Below, in pieces: positions 1 to 5,309 of a DNA stretch of 8,959 bases (positions within the stretch are counted from its first letter, which is position 1; each line of letters begins with the position of its first letter). This DNA comes from CAYQUV01 sp964421005 (GTDB taxonomy: Bacteria > Patescibacteriota > Minisyncoccia > Minisyncoccales > CG1-02-41-26): contig CAYQUV010000029.1 of assembly GCA_964421005.1 (NCBI GenBank), positions 1 to 8,959 on the forward strand, given 5' to 3'. Below the pieces are notes generated by a model, which had not been told where the DNA came from, searched no databases, and saw only the letters and a list, made by a program, of their open reading frames with translations. Both the position numbers and the translations under genes were made by a program.

Positions 1-54
1 TTTCCGAACGAAGTGAGGAAAACATACAAGGTTCTTGCCGTAGGCAAGGTTCTT
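1..54. repeat. Small inverted and direct repeats upstream of smpB
   Basis: TTTCC (1-5) and GGAAA (17-21) are inverted copies. CTTGCC (34-39) and GGCAAG (43-48) form a 6-bp stem with a 3-nt loop, followed by a weak T-rich stretch. CAAGGTTCTT occurs twice as an exact direct repeat (27-36 and 45-54). The second hairpin could be a weak terminator for a gene to the left of the window, but its T tract is interrupted, so this is only a possibility. No coding frame is evident here. Confidence 0.35.
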
Positions 55-60
55 ATTTTC

Positions 61-69
61 TGCTAAAAT
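61..69 (+). promoter_or_regulatory. Candidate extended -10 promoter of smpB
   Basis: TG-C-TAAAAT (61-69) matches an extended -10 element. No convincing -35 box lies at the normal distance. Initiation 6-7 nt downstream would fall at about 75-77, leaving a leader of 2-4 nt before the smpB ATG at 79, so the message would be nearly leaderless. The region is AT-rich, so a chance match is possible. Confidence 0.35.
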
Positions 70-78
70 AAAAGTGAA

Positions 79-531
79 ATGAAGGTTATAGTAGAAAATA
101 AAAAAGCATATTTTAACTATCAAATTCTGGATAAATACAAAGCCGGAATTGCTTTACAGGGACAGGAGGTAAAGTCCGTTAAAGCCGGGAAAATAAGCTT
201 GAAAGGAGCTTATGTTGTAGTCAAAGGAGAAGAAGTTTTTTTAATAGGAGCAACCATTCCTCCTTGGCAACCAAAAAATGCTCCCCAGGACTATGACCCT
301 AAGAGAAGCAGAAAACTTCTTTTAAGAAAACCAGAAATTAAAAAATTAATCGGTTTATCCGCCCAGAAAGGCTTGACGATGATACCGTTGCTAGTGTATA
401 CTATTCGTGGTAAGATAAAGCTTGAATTTGGATTAGTCCGAGGGAAAAAGAAAGCGGATAAAAAAGAAAAAATCAAGAAAAGAGAGATAGACAGGGAAAT
501 ACAAAGGGCATTGAAAGAGAAACTACAATAA
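79..531 (+). CDS. smpB: SsrA-binding protein SmpB
   Basis: SmpB binds the tRNA-like domain of tmRNA and carries it into the A site of stalled ribosomes for trans-translation. The 150-residue length is normal for the family. Family signatures are visible in order: an N-terminal KKAYFNYQI segment, the AGIALQGQEVKSVKAGKISL core (about 22-41), the RSRKLLL stretch (about 76-82), GLTMIPLLVY (about 98-107), and a very basic tail starting RGKKKADKKEK, which becomes helical in the decoding centre. The tail has Ala where some species have the His/Tyr next to DK(R/K); this position varies in the family. The ATG start gives the usual N-terminus. There is no Shine-Dalgarno (SD) sequence upstream. The partner RNA gene ssrA lies about 250 nt downstream on the same strand, a common pairing. 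Confidence 0.97.
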   Translation: MKVIVENKKAYFNYQILDKYKAGIALQGQEVKSVKAGKISLKGAYVVVKGEEVFLIGATIPPWQPKNAPQDYDPKRSRKLLLRKPEIKKLIGLSAQKGLTMIPLLVYTIRGKIKLEFGLVRGKKKADKKEKIKKREIDREIQRALKEKLQ

Positions 532-605
532 TTTTTAGACAAAACTTAAATTAACCACTATTTTTCATTAGCCCTTGCCACTATTTATCCGATGAAAAAA
601 ACTAC

Positions 606-692
606 ATGTTAGAAATAATTGTAGCGGTAATTATTATTTTATTGTCATTTTTGATTATATTGTGGCCGATTATAAGAGAATTGCGAGTCTAA
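606..692 (+). CDS. Possible 28-residue single-span membrane peptide
   Basis: A short frame between smpB and ssrA runs from ATG to TAA and encodes 28 residues. It begins MLEIIVAVIII, continues as an almost unbroken hydrophobic run to about residue 21, and ends with a charged tail, IIRELRV. This is the shape of a single transmembrane helix with a positive C-terminal end. No family is recognised. There is no SD upstream. The last codons overlap the start of the 11-bp repeat tract before ssrA. AT-rich DNA easily yields Ile/Leu-rich frames by chance, so the call is tentative. The similar shape of the peptide at 7285-7401 makes it somewhat more credible. Confidence 0.35.
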   Translation: MLEIIVAVIIILLSFLIILWPIIRELRV

Positions 693-767
693 CGGTTGTA
701 TTGCGACTGTATTATTTACGGTTGTATTACGGTTGTACTACGAGATATCGCGGCGGTATCGCGGCGG
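692..767. repeat. 11-bp tandem repeat tract upstream of ssrA
   Basis: The units are ACGGTTGTATT (692-702), GCGACTGTATT (703-713), a 4-nt spacer ATTT, ACGGTTGTATT (718-728), ACGGTTGTACT (729-739), a 6-nt spacer ACGAGA, then TATCGCGGCGG twice exactly (746-756 and 757-767). Both unit families have an 11-bp period, close to one DNA helical turn. The GC-rich second family stands out in an AT-rich window. The tract ends 17 bp before the tmRNA 5' end, where a promoter or its upstream control region is expected. No standard -35/-10 pair could be assigned with confidence: GATACA (774-779) is a poor -10, and TTGCGA (701-706) with TATTAC (725-730) is a weak alternative. Confidence 0.7.
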
Positions 768-784
768 AAAAAGGATACAAGTAC

Positions 785-1136
785 GGGGGTGCTTGGATTT
801 GACAGAAATTTTTTCTGGAATCAAGCAAGCCGAGTTCTGGGAACTCGCTAAATTCCCAGAATTGAAATAAGTGCAAACTTATTCAGAAAACCTGCTTTAG
901 CTCTTGCTTAAGAAGCTAAGCCATCTCTCTGCTGATTCTCGATAAGCAGTAAGAGGTGTCATATATCGAGATAGACAATTTTCTTTGCCTCAGGAAATCG
1001 TTGAAAATTAAGAGGCTCTGGGTTATAAATTTTTTGCTTGCTTTTGATTTATAACCTGAAATTTAAAGCAAGATAAGCTTGTAGAATTGTTCCGGAAAAA
1101 TTTCTAGACGGGAGTTCGACTCTCCCCACCTCCACC
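785..1136 (+). ncRNA. ssrA: Transfer-messenger RNA (tmRNA, SsrA RNA)
   Basis: This RNA rescues stalled ribosomes by acting first as a tRNA and then as a short mRNA. Acceptor strands GGGGGTG (785-791) and CACCTCC (1127-1133) pair over 7 bp. A D-loop-like GGATTTGACAG follows the 5' strand. The T arm is GGGAG (1110-1114), loop TTCGACT, CTCCC (1122-1126). CAAGC (822-826) pairs with GCTTG (1077-1081) in helix 2. Four pseudoknots can be drawn. PK1: CGAGTT/AACTCG (831-836/842-847) plus loop CTGGG with CCCAG (855-859). PK2: CTGCT/AGCAG (929-933/945-949) plus CTCGATA with TATCGAG (938-944/964-970). PK3: AATTTTC/GAAAATT (977-983/1003-1009) plus GCCTC with GAGGC (987-991/1012-1016). PK4: a 10-bp stem at 1021-1030/1047-1056 plus CTTGCTTT with AAAGCAAG (1037-1044/1065-1072). 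The gene encodes discriminator A and CC but then G, so the final A of CCA must be added after transcription. Confidence 0.97.
873..911 (+). other. tmRNA proteolysis-tag reading frame
   Basis: The resume codon is GCA at 873, just after pseudoknot 1, in the context AATAAGTGCAAAC, which resembles the Escherichia coli context AATAGTCGCAAAC. The encoded tag is ANLFRKPALALA followed by TAA (909-911). The AN start and the hydrophobic Ala/Leu end are normal for SsrA tags, which mark the rescued protein for proteases such as ClpXP. The end is -ALALA rather than the common -ALAA, and the middle is basic (RK) rather than acidic. Confidence 0.88.
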
Positions 1137-1144
1137 GAAAAATT

Positions 1145-1654
1145 TTGCGAAAAAGAATATTTATCAACAATCAAATAAGAGCAAGAAAAGTAAGATTAAT
1201 AGGACCTGATGGAAAACAGCTTGGAATTTTTGATTTGGAAGAAGCACTAAAAAAAGCTCGAGAATTTGAGCTTGATTTAATTCAGGTAACCTCTCAAGTT
1301 GAACCACCTGTTTGCAAAATTGAAGATTACGGAAAATATATTTACAAAGAGAAGAAGAAACAAAGACAACAAAAATCAAAAAAGTCCGGAGAAATTAAAA
1401 ATATAAGATTACGGTTCAATATTTCCGAACATGATTTGGAAACGCGAGTAAAAGCGGCTGAGAAATTTTTAAAAAAGGGTTATAAAATCAGAATAGAGAT
1501 GATGCTCAGAGGAAGAGAAAAAGCCCATACCGATTTCGCCAAAGAAAAAATCAATAAATTTTTGGAAATTTTGAGAAAATCAATCCCTATTAAGATAGAA
1601 AGGGAATTAAAAAAAGAGGCAAGAGGATTTACGATAATAATTGCTAAAGATTAA
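1145..1654 (+). CDS. infC: Translation initiation factor IF-3
   Basis: IF-3 binds the 30S subunit, prevents premature joining with 50S and checks start-codon and initiator-tRNA choice. The 169 residues give the N-terminal domain (INNQIRARKVRLIGPDGKQLG, about 7-27, then PPVCKIEDYGKY, about 54-65), a lysine-rich linker (about 68-84), and the C-terminal domain (IRLRFNISEHDLETRVKAA, with MLRGREKAH at about 120-128). The usual start is TTG at 1145. Reading back in frame, a stop lies at 1082-1084 and the frame between contains no ATG or GTG; the only other candidates are ATT at 1142 or 1100. A non-AUG start fits the family: E. coli infC uses AUU for self-control by IF-3. There is no SD. The start lies 8 nt after the tmRNA CC end, with no terminator between. 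It heads the classic infC-rpmI-rplT order. Confidence 0.95.
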   Translation: MRKRIFINNQIRARKVRLIGPDGKQLGIFDLEEALKKAREFELDLIQVTSQVEPPVCKIEDYGKYIYKEKKKQRQQKSKKSGEIKNIRLRFNISEHDLETRVKAAEKFLKKGYKIRIEMMLRGREKAHTDFAKEKINKFLEILRKSIPIKIERELKKEARGFTIIIAKD

Positions 1655-1663
1655 TTAACAAAT

Positions 1664-1852
1664 ATGAAACCGAGAAAATCACTTAAAAAAAGATTCAAAA
1701 TCACAAGAACCGGAAAGGTTTTAAGACGTTCTACGGGACAAAACCACTTCCGCGCAAAAAAGTCGGGTAAAAAAATTCGCCAGACAAGAAAATGGGTTCC
1801 GGTTTCTGTTCCCTTAGCCAAAAAAATAAGAAAGTTAATCAAAAAAAAATAA
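1664..1852 (+). CDS. rpmI: 50S ribosomal protein bL35
   Basis: This small basic protein of the large ribosomal subunit has 62 residues, near the family norm of about 64. The signature runs KSLKKRFKITRTGKVLRR near the N-terminus, then NHFRAKKSGKKIRQTRK in the middle, and a lysine-rich end. The ATG lies 9 nt after the infC stop, with only AT-rich sequence and no SD between, so translation probably depends on coupling to infC or on an SD-independent route. It sits in the conserved infC-rpmI-rplT operon. Confidence 0.95.
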   Translation: MKPRKSLKKRFKITRTGKVLRRSTGQNHFRAKKSGKKIRQTRKWVPVSVPLAKKIRKLIKKK

Positions 1853-1881
1853 TTAAAATTTAATCAAAAACTAATTAACCT

Positions 1882-2229
1882 ATGGTTAGAGTCAAACGAG
1901 GCAAAGCAGCCCACAAAAGAAGAAAAAACCTTTTGAAACATACAAAAGGCTTTAGATTAGGTAGAAAATCAAAATACAGATTGGCAAAAGAAGCTTTACA
2001 AAAAGCCTGGACTTATTCTTATAGAGATAGAAGAACCAAAAAAAGAGATTTCAGAAAACTCTGGCAAATTCAAATTTCAGCCGCCTGTAAAAATTTTGGT
2101 TTATCTTACAGCAAATTTATAAATTTATTGAAAAAGAAAAAGATTGCTCTGGACAGAAAAATCTTAGCCCAATTGGCCAGAGAAAAACCGGAAATTTTTG
2201 AGAAAATTATTGAGGAGGTAAAAAAATAA
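1882..2229 (+). CDS. rplT: 50S ribosomal protein bL20
   Basis: L20 binds 23S rRNA and is needed early in large-subunit assembly. The 115-residue length is typical. Family segments are visible: MVRVKRGKAAHKRRKNLLK at the start, GFRLGRKSKYRLAKEAL, then YRDRRTKKRDFRKLW (about 47-61), GLSYSKFINLL (about 74-84), and the C-terminal RNA-binding part LDRKILAQLAREKPEIF. The ATG follows bL35 by 29 nt without an SD. L20 represses this operon in E. coli and Bacillus by binding leader RNA. I could not identify such a leader here, because ssrA directly precedes infC. Confidence 0.96.
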   Translation: MVRVKRGKAAHKRRKNLLKHTKGFRLGRKSKYRLAKEALQKAWTYSYRDRRTKKRDFRKLWQIQISAACKNFGLSYSKFINLLKKKKIALDRKILAQLAREKPEIFEKIIEEVKK

Positions 2230-2235
2230 ATTATT

Positions 2236-2310
2236 AAAACCGCCGGTTGTGTACAGCCTGTTGCCCACAACTATCTATACAGCCGGTTTGCTGCTTGTCG
2301 TGAACCGCAT
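2236..2310 (+). other. GC-rich structured segment after rplT
   Basis: AAACCG (2237-2242) can pair with CGGTTT (2284-2289), enclosing a stem GTTGTG/CACAAC (2246-2251/2266-2271). CGGTT (2284-2288) can instead pair with AACCG (2303-2307), so two mutually exclusive folds are possible. TACAGCC (2252-2258 and 2278-2284) and CCGGTT (2243-2248 and 2283-2288) are direct repeats. It lies in the 3' untranslated region before the operon terminator. Its function is unknown. Confidence 0.4.
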
Positions 2311-2311
2311 T

Positions 2312-2346
2312 AAAAAAGAGTTGCTTTCACAGCAACTCTTTTTTTG
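2312..2346. terminator. Bidirectional intrinsic terminator between rplT and purF
   Basis: AGAGTTGCT (2317-2325) and AGCAACTCT (2331-2339) form a perfect 9-bp stem with loop TTCAC. A run of A residues precedes it and a run of T residues follows, so the stem can extend and each strand ends in a U tract. It can end the rplT operon on the + strand and the converging purF transcript on the - strand; the purF stop is only a few bases away. Confidence 0.92.
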
Positions 2347-2347
2347 T

Positions 2348-3700
2348 TCAAGATTGCAATAAATTACAATCTACGCAGAGAACTTCCCTTGGTAAACCAA
2401 TAACTCTAACCAAATCATCAATTGTATTGTATTCCAGGCCCTGAACACCCAGGAATTCAATTTTTTCTTCTTTTGTTTGAAATCTTTCGGAAAAAAGCTC
2501 TCCTTTTTTGGTTGTCTTCCCGTAAGGGCAATAGGAGTGCAATTCAGGATTAGAAATTCTTAAATGGATTTCAGACACTCCTAATGCTTTATATTTGGGG
2601 ACGAGATTTGTCTGGGTTTGATTTCCCCTAACTATGGAATCATCGCAAACAACAACCACTTTTCCCTGATATCTCTTTTTTTCACTGCTTTTTAAAAGTT
2701 TAAAATGGGCCGTTTTTTTTCTCTTTTTCTCATCCTGAGGAGTGAAACTTCTACCGGCGTAAGGATATTTACTCAAGAGTTCGTCAAAAATAGGAATCCT
2801 TTTTATTCTCCCTTCATTCATCTGCCGACAGAACTCTTCAAAATAGCCAATGCCGTGATGACGGCCCGAATCAGGAACCAGAGTAACTATATCGGGAATA
2901 AATCCGTTCTTAATATCCCGGGCTGCTAAAGCAGCTCCCAGTCTTCTCCTGATTAAAGAAACTGGAATACCTCTGAATACTCCCGTTGGAAAAGCAGTAT
3001 AAACCCACAAAAAACTACAAATCTTAGACCTGGTCGGAGTAATTATTGTTTTTGTTTCAAGTTTGCCGTTTTTTATTAAAACAATTTCTCCCGGTGTAAG
3101 ATCCCGGAGGATTTCAAAGCCGATATTATCAAATCCTGAAGGGTCGGTAGCTATAGCTAAAGCTCCTTTCTTTTCTCCGATAACCAAAGGCCAGTGTCCG
3201 GAGAAAGTTGCAGCATACATACCCTCCGCACCAAGAACCAGCAGAGCATAAGACCCTTCTACTTTTTTACTCATTCTGGCAATGCCGTCAACCGTGTCTC
3301 TCCCTTGAGCAATAAATTTAACAATTACTTCTATCTCGTCTCCTCTCTCCAAAGTATGACCGAAGTTAAAAAACTCTTCCATCAAACGAGAACAATTGGT
3401 GATGTTGCCGGAGAAACAGGCAGCAATTTCACCAAGTTTACTTTTTTGTCTAAACGGTTCTTCTTGGGAACCGCAGTAGCCGATAGCCTCAGTTCCCTCT
3501 AAAGTTACCATCTTGTTATAAAAGTTAGAATTGAAAAGACCAGGGTAAGATTGAATTTCAATATTGCCGTTTTTAGAGAGCGCTATCCCCGCATATTCTT
3601 CTCCGAGATGCTGCTGGTAAAGAGTCCCCCAGAAAAAATCTTCGGAAAATTCTCCCTGATATGCTTTCGGATCAACGCTTAACCCGAAAAGTCCTGCCAT
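2348..3700 (-). CDS. purF: PurF-like amidophosphoribosyltransferase, glutaminase site lost
   Basis: PurF normally makes phosphoribosylamine from PRPP and glutamine, the first step of purine synthesis. ATG at 3700 is chosen because GGGAGG lies 6 nt upstream; a TTG two codons earlier abuts that SD and is unlikely. The protein has 450 residues. The N-terminal Ntn-glutaminase fold is recognisable (AGLFGL at 2-7, GNITN at 98-102), but it begins Met-Ala-Gly where the family has the nucleophile Cys. The HxRY segment with the glutamine-binding Arg is reduced to IGYCGSQEEPF. The C-terminal phosphoribosyltransferase half keeps LVPDSG (about 274-279), AGRSFTPQDEKKRKK and the PRPP loop VVVVCDDSIVRG (about 348-359). 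Cys228, Cys391 and the CxxC at 442/445 match the contexts of the four Fe-S ligands of Bacillus PurF. It converges on rplT and follows guaB. It probably cannot use glutamine; it may use ammonia or another acceptor. Confidence 0.85.
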   Translation of the reverse strand: MAGLFGLSVDPKAYQGEFSEDFFWGTLYQQHLGEEYAGIALSKNGNIEIQSYPGLFNSNFYNKMVTLEGTEAIGYCGSQEEPFRQKSKLGEIAACFSGNITNCSRLMEEFFNFGHTLERGDEIEVIVKFIAQGRDTVDGIARMSKKVEGSYALLVLGAEGMYAATFSGHWPLVIGEKKGALAIATDPSGFDNIGFEILRDLTPGEIVLIKNGKLETKTIITPTRSKICSFLWVYTAFPTGVFRGIPVSLIRRRLGAALAARDIKNGFIPDIVTLVPDSGRHHGIGYFEEFCRQMNEGRIKRIPIFDELLSKYPYAGRSFTPQDEKKRKKTAHFKLLKSSEKKRYQGKVVVVCDDSIVRGNQTQTNLVPKYKALGVSEIHLRISNPELHSYCPYGKTTKKGELFSERFQTKEEKIEFLGVQGLEYNTIDDLVRVIGLPREVLCVDCNLLQS

Positions 3701-3706
3701 GTTCAA

Positions 3707-3712
3707 CCTCCC
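3707..3712 (-). promoter_or_regulatory. Shine-Dalgarno site of the purF-like gene
   Basis: GGGAGG on the - strand lies 6 nt before the ATG at 3700 (linker TTGAAC). It is the only clear SD in front of any gene in this window, and it decides the start in favour of ATG over the upstream TTG. Confidence 0.85.
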
Positions 3713-3763
3713 TTTTGATTGCGAATTATTATTTTTAAAGAACTGTTTTATCTAAGTCTTATT

Positions 3764-3792
3764 TTTATTTTTTATCTTGATTTTATTGTCAA
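3764..3792 (-). promoter_or_regulatory. Candidate sigma-70-type promoter of the purF-like gene
   Basis: On the - strand a perfect -35 box TTGACA (3792-3787) is followed after 17 nt by AATAAA (3769-3764), a 4 of 6 match to the -10 consensus. It lies in the 106-nt gap between guaB and the purF-like gene, so the latter could be transcribed apart from the upstream genes, with a leader of about 55-60 nt. The AT-rich background makes the -10 assignment weak. Confidence 0.45.
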
Positions 3793-3806
3793 TTTTAATT
3801 ATTTCT

Positions 3807-5303
3807 CTATGCTGGCAGAGGACGAATGTCGGCAAATTTCTGAAGTTCCTCTATGTTTCTGAACCCTTGTTTTTGTAAACTCTGTCGAATTCCGGCAATT
3901 AGTTTCGGCAAAAAATCAAAACCGGAACCCCGATAAGGAACTTTTATTACTTTACCCTCGGGAACTTTTACCTTAACTCTATCTATTCCGTATCTTACCC
4001 CAGATCTTCTTTCCATAGCTTCGGGAGAACCCATTCCCCGATATTTTTTTACCATTCTGTCTTCCTCGTAATCAAACTCTTTTTCTCCCGGGGCTTCCTC
4101 CAGTCCGGCCAGCATTGAGCCCATCATTACCGTTTGAGCGCCTAAAGCCAACGCTTTGGTAATATCTCCTGGTTTAGTCACTTCCTGATTGTCAATTTCT
4201 ATATCTGGAACCTTAATCCCACCGTCGGCGATAATAGGTATCAAGCCGTATTTTTCCCTCAAATTATCAGAAGCCCTGGCACAATCCCAGACAGCCGATG
4301 CCTGGGCTCTGCCTGTACCGAGTTCCTGTTGGGTGATACAGGCAGCTCCGGGCCCGATTCCTACCCTTAAACCGTCACAGAAATCCGAACCCTCTTTCAG
4401 CACTTTTTCCACCATCTCCCTTGACCCAACATTTCCTATAATAACTTCCAATCCTGGAAAATTTTCTTTACAGAATCTGGCAACTTCAATTTGTTCGCGA
4501 AAAGCAATGCCGGCATCTATAATAATTCCATCAACTCCGGCATCAACGGCTGGGCCGATTCTCTTTTTGGCTAAATCTATTCTTGATTCAACGGCAATAA
4601 ATGTTCTTAATTGTTTGTTTTCATTTTTTGTCGCTAAGGGATAGAGTTCGTTTTTTCTTAAATCGCTGTCGGTAACCAGAGCAATCACCCTGTCTTCTTC
4701 ATCAACAATCGGTAAAGTGTCAATATTATATTCCTTAATAATTTTATTGGCAAAATTCAAATCGTTTTTATCAACTGTATCAATTTTTCGAGCAACCCGT
4801 AATTTTTCCCTAGGAGTCATAATGGTTTCTAATCTGGTTTCCATATCTTCCCTGTATCTAACATCCCGGTGAGTGACAATTCCTTTTAATTTTGAATTTA
4901 AAGTTCCGTCTTCGGTAAGAGGAACACTGAAAAACCCGTATTTCTCGTTAATATCATAAACATCTTTTATAGTATTTTGGGGCGATAAAACCACGGGGTT
5001 AAAGACAAAACCTGCCTCAAATCTTTTTACTTTTTCAACTTCTTCTATTTGCTCCCTTATCGTCTCATAATTGTAGTGAATTACTCCAATTCCCCCAAAA
5101 AGAGCCATTAAAATAGCCATTTTGCTTCCTGTAACAGTATCCATCGGCGAAGAGACCAGAGGAGTTTTAAGTTTTATTTTTCTGGTAAAATGAGTTGTCA
5201 AATCTACTTCGTCTCTTTCAAAATTAGGAAGACGGTTGGGCAAAAGAGTAATATCTTTGTATTGAAATTCTCTATTTATTAAATCTGGATGTAATTTTGC
5301 CAT
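3807..5303 (-). CDS. guaB: Inosine-5'-monophosphate dehydrogenase, divergent
   Basis: IMPDH oxidises IMP to XMP with NAD+, the committed step to GMP. The 498-residue protein has a split barrel with two CBS domains inserted (about 98-220), as usual. The N-terminal part has TPLVSSPMDTVTGSKMAILMALFGGIGVIH-like core sequence (from about 47). The catalytic loop is GIGPGAACITQQELGTGRAQ, with Cys322 as nucleophile. Asp360 sits in ADGGI, and the flap has the Arg-Tyr pair at 437-438 followed by PEG. As I recall them, CITQ, GRAQASAV and LPKLIAGIRQS look more like eukaryotic IMPDHs than CTTR-type bacterial ones. Oddities are IIDAGIAF replacing the usual DSS/DTAHGH segment, and an insert of about 15 residues (364-378) after ADGGI. 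The CBS domains argue against GMP reductase. The ATG is 6 nt after the upstream alkyltransferase stop; no SD. Confidence 0.92.
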   Translation of the reverse strand: MAKLHPDLINREFQYKDITLLPNRLPNFERDEVDLTTHFTRKIKLKTPLVSSPMDTVTGSKMAILMALFGGIGVIHYNYETIREQIEEVEKVKRFEAGFVFNPVVLSPQNTIKDVYDINEKYGFFSVPLTEDGTLNSKLKGIVTHRDVRYREDMETRLETIMTPREKLRVARKIDTVDKNDLNFANKIIKEYNIDTLPIVDEEDRVIALVTDSDLRKNELYPLATKNENKQLRTFIAVESRIDLAKKRIGPAVDAGVDGIIIDAGIAFREQIEVARFCKENFPGLEVIIGNVGSREMVEKVLKEGSDFCDGLRVGIGPGAACITQQELGTGRAQASAVWDCARASDNLREKYGLIPIIADGGIKVPDIEIDNQEVTKPGDITKALALGAQTVMMGSMLAGLEEAPGEKEFDYEEDRMVKKYRGMGSPEAMERRSGVRYGIDRVKVKVPEGKVIKVPYRGSGFDFLPKLIAGIRQSLQKQGFRNIEELQKFADIRPLPA

Positions 5304-5309
5304 AATTTT

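Noticed and set aside
555..586. Direct repeat CCACTATTT (555-563 and 578-586) after smpB
   Set aside because: Only 9 bp, AT-rich and unsupported by other structure; no attachment site or terminator could be built from it.
1124..1136. Anti-SD-like CACCTCC just before infC, resembling the 16S rRNA 3' end
   Set aside because: It is the tmRNA acceptor strand, explained by pairing with GGGGGTG at 785-791.
2213..2220. GAGGAGGT near the end of rplT as an SD for a downstream gene
   Set aside because: It encodes Glu-Glu-Val of L20 and no start codon with a plausible + strand frame follows before the terminator.
3701..3706. TTG at 3706 as the start of the purF-like gene
   Set aside because: It directly abuts the SD with no spacing; the ATG at 3700 has ideal 6-nt spacing. 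Neither start restores a Cys.
4189..4644. Long + strand frame opposite guaB, and similar frames opposite purF, smpB and infC
   Set aside because: They are antisense shadows of well-supported genes, with low-complexity Ser/Pro/Phe-rich translations and no family match.
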